Origin: an uncultured Acetatifactor sp.
GTDB taxonomy: Bacteria; Bacillota; Clostridia; Lachnospirales; Lachnospiraceae
Reading direction: 5' to 3'
DNA length: 50,252 nt
Assembly: GCA_910585015.1 (NCBI GenBank)
Contig: CAJUCT010000016.1
Location: 1 to 50,252, forward strand
This document shows, piece by piece, positions 40,854-49,402 of the stretch. The position numbers and the translations under genes are program-made. Position 1 is the first letter of the stretch. Each line of letters starts with the position of its first letter. The notes under the pieces are model-generated. The model saw nothing but the letters and a program-made list of their open reading frames with translations. It did not search any database and was not told where the DNA came from.

Positions 40854-43511
40854 CTAATTCAGCTGGCCTTCCAGCACCTTGACGGCCTCCGCCACCGCAG
40901 CCGGAATCCCTGCCGGGTTCTTGCCGCCGGCCTGGGCCATACCCGGACGGCCTCCGCCGCCGCCGCCCACCAGCGCGGCAATACCCTTGATCAGGTTGCC
41001 TGCATGGGCTCCTGCTTTCTGGGCTTTTTCGGTAGCCATGGCAATCATGTTCACCTTGCCTTCCTGGCCGGACATCAGCACCACCACGCCCTCGCCCAGC
41101 TTCTCCTTCATCTGATCGCCCAGGTCACGCAGTCCGTTCATATCCACGCCGTCCACGCTGACAGCCAGCAATTTCACGCCCTTGACCTCCTGCACCTGGT
41201 TCATCACGTCCCCCATCGCGTCCTTGGCCGCCTTGCTCTTTAAGGATTCCAGTTCCGCATGCAGCGATTTCAGCTCCGCCATCAGATGCCCGCACTTCTC
41301 CACCAGGTTGCCGGGGGTGGCTTTCACCGTTTTTGCGGCCTCCTGGATAATATTCTCCAGATTCTTATAATACTGCAGCACACCGTTCCCGGTCAGGGCT
41401 TCGATCCGGCGAACGCCTGCCGCCACGCCATTCTCGGACAGGATCTTGAAGCTGCCGATGCTGCCTGTGTTGGCCACATGGGTTCCGCCGCAGAGTTCCA
41501 CGGAGAAATCCCCCATTTTCACCACGCGGACCTCCTCGCCATACTTCTCCCCGAACAGAGCCATAGCGCCGGTCTTCCTGGCCTCCCCGATGTTCATCAC
41601 CTCTGTGACCACCGGGATATTCTCCCCGATCTTTTCATTGACCATGGCCTCCACCCGGGCCAGTTCCTCGGCAGTCATGGCCGCAAAGTGAGTGAAGTCA
41701 AACCGCAGTCTCTCCCCGTCCACATAGGATCCGGACTGTTCCACATGAGTTCCCAGAACCTCCCGCAGAGCTTTCTGCAATAAGTGAGTGGCGCTGTGAT
41801 TTTTACAGGTATCGCTCCTCTGTCCGGCATTTACCGTCAATGTGGCCGTATCTCCCACCTTGATCATACCGCTGGTCACGGTGCCGATGTGACCTACCTT
41901 TCCACCCATCAGCTTGACGGTATCCTTCACCTCGAAGCTGCCGTCTGCTGTGGTGATTATACCTCTATCCGCATTCTGACCGCCCATGGTGGCATAAAAG
42001 GGAGTCTCCTCCACAATGACAGTGCCCACCTGTCCGTCGGTGAGCGCCTCCACCAACTCCGTCTCGGTGGTCAGCACCGTCACCCTGGAATTGTGCTGCA
42101 ATCTGTCATAACCCACAAACTCCGTGGTGATGGCCGGATCAATGGACTCGTATACCGTCACGTCCGCCCCCATGTAGTTGGTCACCTTGCGGGCCTTGCG
42201 GGCCATATCCTTCTGCTGCTGCATACACACGCCAAAGCCTGCCTCGTCGATGGCAAAGCCTTTCTCCGCCAGAATCTCCTGTGTCAGATCCACGGGGAAA
42301 CCATAAGTGTCATAGAGCTTGAAGGCGTTTTCGCCGGAAAGCTGTGTCACACCCGCAGCCTTCATCTCCTCCTCCATCTGGGTCAGAATGCTCAGTCCCA
42401 GGTCTATGGTCTTGTCAAACTTGTCTTCCTCCTGGGTCAGCACCGTCAGAATAAACTCGCTCTTCTCCTCCAGTTCCGGATAGCCGTCCTTACACTCGTT
42501 TATCACCGTCTGGCTCAGGTTTGCCAGAAATTTGCCGGAGATGCCCAGCAGTCTGCCATGGCGGGCCGCGCGCCGGATCAGGCGGCGCAGCACATAGCCC
42601 CTGCCCTCGTTGGAGGGCATGATGCCGTCGCTGATCATAAAGGTGGTAGAACGGATATGATCGGTGATCAGACGCACAGACACATCCACCGCCTCGTCCG
42701 TCTGATAGGTCACTCCCGCAATCTCGCAAATCCTGTCACGAATGGCTTTCATGGTGTCTATATCAAAAACGGAATCCACGTCCTGCACCACCACCGCCAG
42801 ACGTTCCAATCCCATGCCGGTGTCTATATTTTTCTGGGACAGTTCCTCGTAATGACCCTTTCCGTCGCTCTCAAACTGGGTAAATACGTTATTCCAGACC
42901 TCCATAAAACGGTCGCAGTCGCAGCCCACCTTGCAGTCGGGCTTACCGCAGCCATATTTCTCGCCTCTGTCGTAATAAATCTCCGAACAGGGACCGCAGG
43001 GACCTGCGCCGTGCTCCCAGAAATTGTCGCAGGCGCCGTTCTCGTCCCGGTAAAAACGGGTAATCTTCTCCGCCGGGATGCCGATCTCCTTGTTCCAGAT
43101 CTCAAATGCCTCGTCGTCCTCCCCAAAGATGGAGGGATAGAGTCTGTCAGGATCCATGCCAACGGTCCTGGTCAGAAATTCCCAACTCCAGGCAATGGCC
43201 TCACGCTTGAAATAGTCTCCGAAGGAAAAATTGCCCAGCATCTCAAAGAAGGTCAAATGGCGGGCAGTCTTGCCCACGTTTTCAATATCACCGGTGCGCA
43301 CACACTTCTGGCAGGTGGTCACACGCCTGCGGGGCGGGATCTCCTGGCCCGTAAAGTAGGGCTTTAAGGGCGCCATGCCCGCATTGATCAACAGCAGGCT
43401 CTTGTCCGTGTGGGGCGGAACCAGAGAATAGCTTTTCATTTTCAGATGCTCTTTACTCTCAAAAAAATCGAGATACATTCTTCGCAATTCATTTACACCA
43501 TATGCCTTCAT
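40854..43511 (-). CDS. alaS: alanyl-tRNA synthetase
   Basis: 885 residues, the usual length. It charges tRNA-Ala. The class II catalytic domain is N-terminal (about 1-250). The editing domain has HSATHLLQKAL and CGGTHV, which bind zinc. The C-terminal domain has the oligomerising DHHA1 fold and a glycine-rich GGGGGGRPG stretch. The ATG is preceded by CTGGAGG. It has its own consensus promoter and a leader of about 50 bases, too short for a T-box. Confidence 0.97.
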   Translation of the reverse strand: MKAYGVNELRRMYLDFFESKEHLKMKSYSLVPPHTDKSLLLINAGMAPLKPYFTGQEIPPRRRVTTCQKCVRTGDIENVGKTARHLTFFEMLGNFSFGDYFKREAIAWSWEFLTRTVGMDPDRLYPSIFGEDDEAFEIWNKEIGIPAEKITRFYRDENGACDNFWEHGAGPCGPCSEIYYDRGEKYGCGKPDCKVGCDCDRFMEVWNNVFTQFESDGKGHYEELSQKNIDTGMGLERLAVVVQDVDSVFDIDTMKAIRDRICEIAGVTYQTDEAVDVSVRLITDHIRSTTFMISDGIMPSNEGRGYVLRRLIRRAARHGRLLGISGKFLANLSQTVINECKDGYPELEEKSEFILTVLTQEEDKFDKTIDLGLSILTQMEEEMKAAGVTQLSGENAFKLYDTYGFPVDLTQEILAEKGFAIDEAGFGVCMQQQKDMARKARKVTNYMGADVTVYESIDPAITTEFVGYDRLQHNSRVTVLTTETELVEALTDGQVGTVIVEETPFYATMGGQNADRGIITTADGSFEVKDTVKLMGGKVGHIGTVTSGMIKVGDTATLTVNAGQRSDTCKNHSATHLLQKALREVLGTHVEQSGSYVDGERLRFDFTHFAAMTAEELARVEAMVNEKIGENIPVVTEVMNIGEARKTGAMALFGEKYGEEVRVVKMGDFSVELCGGTHVANTGSIGSFKILSENGVAAGVRRIEALTGNGVLQYYKNLENIIQEAAKTVKATPGNLVEKCGHLMAELKSLHAELESLKSKAAKDAMGDVMNQVQEVKGVKLLAVSVDGVDMNGLRDLGDQMKEKLGEGVVVLMSGQEGKVNMIAMATEKAQKAGAHAGNLIKGIAALVGGGGGGRPGMAQAGGKNPAGIPAAVAEAVKVLEGQLN

Positions 43512-43571
43512 GATGTTTTCCTCCAGATTTTCTATTTTCGCTGTAGCTTCATAAGACTCACAATCCTAGTT

Positions 43572-43600
43572 ATTATAGATTTAATCGGCGGACTTGTCAA
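43572..43600 (-). promoter_or_regulatory. alaS promoter
   Basis: On the minus strand TTGACA and TATAAT, both perfect, are 17 bases apart. The alaS start codon is about 60 bases downstream. Confidence 0.92.
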
Positions 43601-43619
43601 CCTTTCCCGCGCAATTAAT

Positions 43620-43656
43620 AAGGTGTAAAGCCTTTGTAATACAGACTTTACACCTT
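43620..43656 (-). terminator. hairpin after the 60-residue gene
   Basis: AAGGTGTAAAG and CTTTACACCTT pair over 11 positions around a 15-base loop. It separates the small gene from the alaS promoter. The T-run after it is poor, so termination may be weak. Confidence 0.6.
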
Positions 43657-43687
43657 GTTTACAACTATTGTTTGGTTGTGAGAGGCA

Positions 43688-43870
43688 CTACTCTTTGATT
43701 CTGTCAATCTCCGTCAAATTAACACCGGACGCAGAAAGTATAACTTTTAGGTCAATGTATCTCTCTTTCATTGCCTTGTATACTTCTGAATCTCTTTCAG
43801 CTAACATCATATAACGTTGGATTCTTGAGAATTCTTCAACTGACAGTTTCAGCATTTCGCCTTCAGTCAT
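43688..43870 (-). CDS. small helical protein of unknown function
   Basis: 60 residues, mostly charged helix: MTEGEMLKLSVEEFSRIQ... then a short C-terminal part. I do not recognise a family. It is very likely real: AGAGGTGATCAT precedes the ATG at ideal spacing, a near-consensus promoter lies about 50 bases upstream, and a hairpin follows it. A nested inverted repeat overlaps its transcript start, so expression may be controlled. It could be a small regulator or an adaptor. Confidence 0.8.
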   Translation of the reverse strand: MTEGEMLKLSVEEFSRIQRYMMLAERDSEVYKAMKERYIDLKVILSASGVNLTEIDRIKE

Positions 43871-43888
43871 ATGATCACCTCTTTCTAT

Positions 43889-43918
43889 GAGTAACTGATT
43901 GTATGGTAACTGTTACTC
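43889..43918. promoter_or_regulatory. operator-like nested inverted repeat of the small gene
   Basis: GAGTAAC (43889-43895) and GTTACTC (43912-43918) form a perfect inverted repeat. Within it GTAACTGTTAC (43906-43916) is another. It lies just downstream of the -10 (43921-43926), at the expected transcript start. Confidence 0.55.
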
Positions 43919-43920
43919 TT

Positions 43921-43949
43921 ATTATAGCAATCTATATCCAAAGTGTAAA
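43921..43949 (-). promoter_or_regulatory. promoter of the 60-residue gene
   Basis: On the minus strand TTTACA and TATAAT are 17 bases apart, with TTGC just before the -10. It lies between the iron-alcohol-dehydrogenase stop and the small gene. Confidence 0.85.
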
Positions 43950-43992
43950 GCTTTTTTCAATAAGTATTGAAGCAGGCAGAAAAATCCGCGTG

Positions 43993-45147
43993 TCAGGACA
44001 ATACGGATCTATATATGGTCTCAATATCCTCCGCCAGCAGTTTCTTCCTGGTGTTGGCCGGGGAGCCCGAGGCGAGGGCATCCTGGGTCATCTTGGGGAT
44101 TCTCTCCAAAAAGTCTATCCGCCCTATCCCATACTCTTCCGGGGTTGGAATATGGCAAAACCTGCACAGTTCCTCACAGGCATGGATAAACTTTTCCGCC
44201 GCATCCATGTCCGCGTCCTTTGAATCCGCCGCCCCGATGGCTCTGCCCAAATCCGCAAAGCGATCCGCCGCCTCTCTGTACACATAGGCAAAGCAGGCGG
44301 GCAGCAGCATGGCATTGCTGACTCCGTGAGGCACGTGGAACAGCGCGCCTATGGGACGGCTCATGCCGTGGATCACCGTGACGGAGGCATTGTTGAAGGC
44401 AATCCCGGCCTCCAGCGCCGCCAGACTCATCTGCATCCGGGCTTGGGCATCCTCTCCCTTGGAGTAACATATAGGCAGATATTGGAAGATTCTCTTAACG
44501 GCGCTGATTGCCAGGGTATCCGTCATGGGCTGCGCTTTTCTGGAGGTATATGCCTCCGCCGCATGACAGAGGGCGTCCAGCCCGGTAGCCGCCGTGATGG
44601 CGGGAGGCGCTGTCATGGTAAACCTGGGATCGTCCACCGCGATGTCCGGCATCAGGGGTTTGCCCTTCAGCAGCATCTTGATGTCCGTCTCCGTGTTGGT
44701 GATAATAGTAAACTGGGTGGCCTCCGACCCTGTTCCGCTGGTGGTGGGGATGGCGGCCATGGGAGGCAGATCGCCTGTGATCTCCTTTCCGTACCAGTCA
44801 TTGATGGAGCCTCCGTTTACCGCCACCACACCGATGGCTTTCATGGTGTCAATGGGGGAACCTCCCCCCACGGCCACCAAAAAATCACATTTTCCGCTGT
44901 CCCAGGCTTCCTTTCCGGCCTCCACCATTTGGTCTGTGGGCTCTCCTGTCACACCCTCAAAAACCACATAGCCCACATCGGCCTTCTTAAGCATCTCTGT
45001 TACAGAGCTTACATTCCCCAGCTTCACCATCACAGGATCCGTGACAATCAGCGCCCTGCTGCCGCAGCCCGCAATGGCCGAAGCGGCCTGCTCAAGCGCC
45101 CCCTCCCCGTAAAAAATATGTCTGGGCATTATAAACTGATTAGCCAT
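43993..45147 (-). CDS. iron-containing alcohol dehydrogenase
   Basis: 384 residues, group III NAD(P)-dependent dehydrogenase. The cofactor region has GGGSPIDTMK (about 94-103) and TTSGTGSEAT. Metal ligands Asp191, His195, His260 and His274 are all present. It lies 43 bases after iolG, on the same strand, and appears to be the last gene of the inositol operon. Such enzymes reduce aldehydes or oxidise diols; here an aldehyde from inositol breakdown is a plausible but unproven substrate. Confidence 0.92.
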   Translation of the reverse strand: MANQFIMPRHIFYGEGALEQAASAIAGCGSRALIVTDPVMVKLGNVSSVTEMLKKADVGYVVFEGVTGEPTDQMVEAGKEAWDSGKCDFLVAVGGGSPIDTMKAIGVVAVNGGSINDWYGKEITGDLPPMAAIPTTSGTGSEATQFTIITNTETDIKMLLKGKPLMPDIAVDDPRFTMTAPPAITAATGLDALCHAAEAYTSRKAQPMTDTLAISAVKRIFQYLPICYSKGEDAQARMQMSLAALEAGIAFNNASVTVIHGMSRPIGALFHVPHGVSNAMLLPACFAYVYREAADRFADLGRAIGAADSKDADMDAAEKFIHACEELCRFCHIPTPEEYGIGRIDFLERIPKMTQDALASGSPANTRKKLLAEDIETIYRSVLS

Positions 45148-45190
45148 ATTACACTCCTTCTATAATAAATATCCGAATATTTCCATACTT

Positions 45191-46204
45191 TTAATCCAAC
45201 TTCGATATCTTTACGGGTCTGTGCTCTTCCACGGACTTCTTTGCCGCCAGACCGATCTTTACGGACTGCATACCCGCATGGATGCCCACCGGCACCTCCT
45301 TGCCGTTCTCACAGGCATCCACGAACTGCCGCATCTCCTCCGAGAAGGACTCCATATATCTCTCCAGGAAGAAAAACAGGGGCTTTTCGCCGGTCACTCC
45401 CTCCGCATTGGAAACAACTACCGTGGAAAGGGTGTCGTTGGCAGTGGCAGCCATTCCCTTAGAACCGAACAACTCCGCCCTCTGATCGTAGCCATAGGCG
45501 GCGCGCCTGGAATTGTCGATGACGGCCAGCGCCCCGTTTGTCATCTTCATGGTGATGATGGCGGTGTCCACATCCCCCTGCTCTCCTATGGCGGGGTCCA
45601 CCAGCACTGCGGACTGTACATAAACCTCCTCCACATCGCTGTCAGTCAAAAAACATGCCATATCGAAATCATGGATGGTCATATCCAGGAACATGCCTCC
45701 GGACACCTTGATATACGCGGGATTGGGGGGTTCAGGATCCCGGGAAGTAATCTTCAGCACATGGGCCTCGCCGATTCTTCCCTCGTCATAAGCCTTTCTC
45801 ACGGCCGCAAAGTTGTGATCAAAACGGCGGTTAAAGCCCACCTGGAACCTGCACTGGGGATGTGCGGCCAGCGCCTGCTCCACAGCCCTGATCCGGTCCA
45901 GGGCATGATCCACCGGCTTCTCGCAGAACACATGCTTTCCGGCCTCTATGGCCTCTATGGAAATGGATGCGTGGGTGTCCGTGGAAGAGCACACCAGCAC
46001 TGCATCAATATCCGGATCCGCCAAAATTTCCTTGTAATCCTTACATACCTTCTGTACGCCCATGCCTTGTATAAAGTTCTCCGTCTCCTCATTCATAAAG
46101 GGATCCGCCACCGCCTTCACACAGGCATTTTTTACATGGTAGGTGATGGACTGCAAATGTACCTTGCCGATACGTCCCGCACCGATAATACCGATATTTA
46201 ACAT
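45191..46204 (-). CDS. iolG: inositol 2-dehydrogenase
   Basis: About 337 residues of the Gfo/Idh/MocA family. It oxidises myo-inositol to 2-keto-inositol with NAD+. The Rossmann motif GIIGAGRIGKVH is at 5-16, EKPVDHA holds the catalytic Lys, and GGMFLDMTIHDFD holds the Asp/His pair. I start at ATG 46204 after GGAGGATAG; an ATG five codons earlier is part of that signal. A GC hairpin, a TATAAT and two family-A elements lie between it and iolE. Confidence 0.92.
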   Translation of the reverse strand: MLNIGIIGAGRIGKVHLQSITYHVKNACVKAVADPFMNEETENFIQGMGVQKVCKDYKEILADPDIDAVLVCSSTDTHASISIEAIEAGKHVFCEKPVDHALDRIRAVEQALAAHPQCRFQVGFNRRFDHNFAAVRKAYDEGRIGEAHVLKITSRDPEPPNPAYIKVSGGMFLDMTIHDFDMACFLTDSDVEEVYVQSAVLVDPAIGEQGDVDTAIITMKMTNGALAVIDNSRRAAYGYDQRAELFGSKGMAATANDTLSTVVVSNAEGVTGEKPLFFFLERYMESFSEEMRQFVDACENGKEVPVGIHAGMQSVKIGLAAKKSVEEHRPVKISKLD

Positions 46205-46221
46205 TTTTCTATCCTCCATCC

Positions 46222-46249
46222 GCCCGCTTCGGCGGGCAATTCAATTATA
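46222..46249 (-). promoter_or_regulatory. possible internal promoter and hairpin before iolG
   Basis: On the minus strand GTGC precedes TATAAT (46244-46249), an extended -10 without a clear -35. Downstream, GCCCGCCGAAGCGGGC (46222-46237) is a perfect GC hairpin directly before the iolG ribosome binding site, with the same GCCCGC/GCGGGC arms as the 58-bp repeat at 12.3 kb. Confidence 0.45.
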
Positions 46250-46258
46250 GCACAAACT

Positions 46259-46412
46259 TACCTTGTCCCTGCTTAACACGGGCTGTGTCCGTGTTATTGC
46301 GTTAATCAGTATTTGGGAGTTTTACATCCAAACTTACCTCTATATGCATATCGCTGGCTTTGCCTGCGATATTGCATTAATACGTATTTGGATGTACACA
46401 TCCAAACTTGCA
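46259..46412 (-). repeat. family-A stem-loop element, two tandem copies between iolE and iolG
   Basis: Same layout as the pair at 4.8 kb. The first stem is AACACGG/CCGTGTT in one copy and ATATCGCTGGC/GCCTGCGATAT in the other (one mismatch). Second stems are TTTGGGAGT/ACATCCAAA and TTTGGATGT/ACATCCAAA. TTACCTCTATATGCATATCGC between them matches the 4.8 kb pair closely. Confidence 0.8.
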
Positions 46413-47306
46413 CTACAACCCTGCCTTCTCCGCTATGTACTTCCTCGCCTTAATGGCATATTCCAACGGATTTGCCAACGCCGGATCCTGCTCCGCCTCC
46501 ACCAGCACATATCCCTCGTAGCCGGTGTCCGCCAGAATCTCAAAAATAGGGGTGAAGTCCAGGCTCCCGTCCCCGGGCACCGTAAAGGTTCCCATACGCA
46601 CACCCTGCAGGAAACTCAGGTTCTCCGCCTTCACCTTCGCCACAACCTCCGGACGAATATCCTTCAGATGCACATGTCTGGTTCTGCCCGCATACTTTTT
46701 CAGCACAGCCAGATAATCCTCTCCGCAATACGCCAGATGGCCGCTGTCAAACAAAAGCCCCACCAATTCAGGATCTGTATTCTCCATCATCCGGTCTATC
46801 TCCGCGGCTGTCTGAACCACAGTTCCCATATGATGGTGGAAAGTCAGGGCAATCCCCCTATCCCTTGCCACTCTGCCCAGCTTATCAAGGCCCGTACACA
46901 AAAGTTCCCACTCTCTGTCATCCATCACATATTTATCCCGGAAAATGGATTTATCCGTCCCCTGTATGGAATGTCCCTGCTCGGAGACGCCCACCACCTT
47001 TGCCCCCATCTCCTTCAAAAAAGTAATGTGTTCAATAAAGCCTTTTTCCGTCTCCTCATAGGGCGCCGTGGTGAGAAAAGTGGAATACCAAGCGTTGCAG
47101 ATCCGCATCCCTCTCAGATCCAGCGCCTTTTTCAGCGCCGCCGTGTCTCTGGGATATTTGTTGCCCACCTCACAGCCGGTAAAACCTGCCAGAGCCATCT
47201 CCGACACGCACTGCTCGAAGGTGTTCTCCGCCCCTAAGTCCGGCATATCGTCATTTGTCCATGCGATGGGAGCTATGCCCAAATGTACCTTTTCTTTATT
47301 TAACAT
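46413..47306 (-). CDS. iolE: inosose dehydratase
   Basis: About 297 residues, xylose-isomerase-like TIM barrel. It dehydrates 2-keto-inositol to the 1,2-dione that IolD cleaves. IAPIAWTNDD at the start, FHHHMGTVV, LLFDSGHLAYCG and HLKDIRPEV carry the metal-binding residues. The ATG overlaps the iolD stop (TGATG at 47304-47308), so translation is coupled. Confidence 0.94.
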   Translation of the reverse strand: MLNKEKVHLGIAPIAWTNDDMPDLGAENTFEQCVSEMALAGFTGCEVGNKYPRDTAALKKALDLRGMRICNAWYSTFLTTAPYEETEKGFIEHITFLKEMGAKVVGVSEQGHSIQGTDKSIFRDKYVMDDREWELLCTGLDKLGRVARDRGIALTFHHHMGTVVQTAAEIDRMMENTDPELVGLLFDSGHLAYCGEDYLAVLKKYAGRTRHVHLKDIRPEVVAKVKAENLSFLQGVRMGTFTVPGDGSLDFTPIFEILADTGYEGYVLVEAEQDPALANPLEYAIKARKYIAEKAGL

Positions 47307-49237
47307 CAATACTTCCTCGCCTTCTCTAAATTTTTCTGCTTATTCTCATGCGCGCCGCGCACCTTTTCGTTTTCGGAAACTCCCGCAACGCCCACATGCC
47401 ACCATGCCCCGTACCCGTCGGTCATGGTCTTGGGCAGCACCTTGATGTCAATCAGCGTGGATACCTCCTGCCCCAGGCTGTCTTTCAGAGCGGCGTCCAG
47501 TTCCTCCATATTTTTCACCCTGTAGGTCTTCACGCCATAGCCCGCGGCGCAGGCGGCAAAGTCGATGGGAATCAAATCTCCCAGTAGTTTCCCCTCCTGA
47601 TCCCTGTACCGAAACTCCGTAGCCAAATTGCCTATGCCGTTTGACATCTCCAGATTGTTGATGCAGCCGAAACCGCTGTTGTCAAAGAGCAGTACATTGA
47701 TCTTTCTATGTTCCTGGATGGAAGTCACCAGTTCCGAGTGCAGCATCAGATAGCTTCCGTCGCCGCACATGGCGTATACTTCCCGGGCAGGCTCCGCCAG
47801 CTTGGATCCCAGCGCCCCCGCAATCTCATAGCCCATGCAGGAATAGCCGTACTCCATGTTGTAGGAATACCGGATATCCGAGGTCCACATCCGCTGCAGA
47901 TCGCCGGGCAGTGACCCCGCCGCCCCCACACAGATGGCATCCGCCGGAATCAACTCCCTCACTCTGGCAACCACCGCCGTCTGAGTGAGAATGCTCTTTG
48001 TCATCTTGTGAAACTCCGGTATGGTTCTGGGATCTCCCGCACCGATCAGGGGCTTAAAATCCTCGTCATAAGAATAGGAGGAAAGGAATGCCATCTCCTT
48101 TTCCCAGCCCTCTTTAGCCGCCTTTATCTCTTCACTGTAGCCGGAGCGATAACCCGCCCGGCGCAGTCTTTTTCCCAGCTCCAAAATGGCGAGTTTCGCA
48201 TCCGCCACTACCTTCACGGCTCCCAGCTTGTAGGCGTCAAAGCGGGAGGTGTTCACAGCAACTATCTCCGCTCCCTCCCCAAACAAGGATTTTGACGCTG
48301 TAGTGAAATCGGAGAACCGGGTACCGATGCCCACAATCAGGTCCGCCTCCCTGGCAATATCGTTTCCCGCGCTGTTTCCCGTTACGCCCAGCCCGCCCAG
48401 ATTGCAGGGATGGGAGGAGAGACAGGCCGTCTTGCCGCTCTGGGTCTCCGCAAAGGGAATGGCAAACTCCTGACAGAACTGCTCCAACGCTTCCCCTGCC
48501 TCCGAGTAGCGGACACCGCCGCCGCAGATGACCAGAGGTTTTTTTGCCGCCAACAGCCGTTCTGCCGCCTCCGCCAACTCTTCCTCCGCGGGCACACACC
48601 GCACTATGCGATGCACCCTCTTTCGAAAGAACTCCTCCGGGAAGTCATAGCACTCCCCCTCCACGTCCTGGGGCAGGGAAATGCATACCGCTCCTGTCTC
48701 CGCCGTGTCCGTCAACACACGCATGGCGTTTATCATCGCCGACATCAGCTGCTCCGGCCTGGCGATCCTGTCCCAGTAACGGCACACTGCCCGATAGGCG
48801 TCATTGGTAGTAATAGCCAGGGAACTCACCTGCTCAAACTGCTGCAATACCGGATCCGGCTGCCTGGTGGAAAAGGCGTCCGCCGGAAACAGCAGCAAAG
48901 GCACATGGTTTACCGTGGCCGTGGCCGCCGCCGTGATCATGTTCGCCGCACCCGGTCCGATAGATGAGGAACAAGCGATGATTTTCCTCCGGTTGTTCTG
49001 CTTGGCAAAGGCCATGGCGGCATGGGCCATCCCCTGCTCGTTTTTTCCCTGATAGACCTTAAGGCCGCTTAAGCCGCCGCTTTGAGCGCTGTCCAGAGCT
49101 TCCCCCAGACCACAGACAATCCCATGTCCGAATATGGTAAATATCCCTTCTACAAATTTGTTCTCCCGCCCGTCAAAAGACACATACTGGTTATCCAGAA
49201 AACGAACCAGCGCCTGGGCGGTTGTCATATATGCCAT
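47306..49237 (-). CDS. iolD: 3D-trihydroxycyclohexane-1,2-dione hydrolase
   Basis: 643 residues, a thiamine diphosphate enzyme that opens the inositol ring to 5-deoxy-glucuronate. The N-terminal PYR domain, central domain and C-terminal PP domain follow acetolactate-synthase order. The TPP-binding MCGDGSYLMLHSEL and LLFDNSGFGCINN segments are in the last 200 residues. A family-B hairpin lies just upstream of its GAAAGGTGGG ribosome binding site and separates it from iolB. Confidence 0.95.
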   Translation of the reverse strand: MAYMTTAQALVRFLDNQYVSFDGRENKFVEGIFTIFGHGIVCGLGEALDSAQSGGLSGLKVYQGKNEQGMAHAAMAFAKQNNRRKIIACSSSIGPGAANMITAAATATVNHVPLLLFPADAFSTRQPDPVLQQFEQVSSLAITTNDAYRAVCRYWDRIARPEQLMSAMINAMRVLTDTAETGAVCISLPQDVEGECYDFPEEFFRKRVHRIVRCVPAEEELAEAAERLLAAKKPLVICGGGVRYSEAGEALEQFCQEFAIPFAETQSGKTACLSSHPCNLGGLGVTGNSAGNDIAREADLIVGIGTRFSDFTTASKSLFGEGAEIVAVNTSRFDAYKLGAVKVVADAKLAILELGKRLRRAGYRSGYSEEIKAAKEGWEKEMAFLSSYSYDEDFKPLIGAGDPRTIPEFHKMTKSILTQTAVVARVRELIPADAICVGAAGSLPGDLQRMWTSDIRYSYNMEYGYSCMGYEIAGALGSKLAEPAREVYAMCGDGSYLMLHSELVTSIQEHRKINVLLFDNSGFGCINNLEMSNGIGNLATEFRYRDQEGKLLGDLIPIDFAACAAGYGVKTYRVKNMEELDAALKDSLGQEVSTLIDIKVLPKTMTDGYGAWWHVGVAGVSENEKVRGAHENKQKNLEKARKY

Positions 49238-49261
49238 ACCTATCCCACCTTTCTTATTTAG

Positions 49262-49366
49262 AGTTCCGCATATCCCCTACATGTACACAATCCGGTGTTC
49301 AAAATCATGCCGCTTCGGCGTCCTGATTTTGAACAGTGCACATTTCGGGGATATGCTGTTTTATTA
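49262..49366 (-). repeat. family-B hairpin element, full copy between iolB and iolD
   Basis: AGTTCCGC starts 25 bases from the iolD start codon. Basal arms GCATATCCCC (49268-49277) and GGGGATATGC (49347-49356) pair perfectly. Middle arms TGTTCAAAATCA (49296-49307) and TGATTTTGAACA (49324-49335) pair perfectly. The apical loop is CCGCTTCGGCGT. It ends with TGTTTTATTATT. Confidence 0.92.
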
Positions 49367-49371
49367 TTTGC

Positions 49372-49402
49372 TTTAGAGTCCCGCATATGTTCCGCATGTC
49401 TC
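49372..49402 (-). repeat. family-B fragment at the iolB 3' end
   Basis: TTTAGAGTCCCGCATATGTTCC repeats the conserved start of the family-B element, with one base changed, immediately after the full copy. It abuts the iolB stop codon. A second, broken copy in tandem is the simplest reading. Confidence 0.55.

Noticed and set aside
41784..43367. Plus-strand frame of 527 codons opposite alaS
   Set aside because: Mirror of strong codon bias in alaS; no ribosome binding site and no recognisable domain.
43512..43571. T-box in the alaS leader
   Set aside because: The promoter leaves a leader of only about 50-60 bases.
43963..43980. Palindrome TTCAATA/TATTGAA as terminator of the iron alcohol dehydrogenase
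   Set aside because: On the gene strand it is followed by A's rather than T's and lies next to the -35 of the next promoter.
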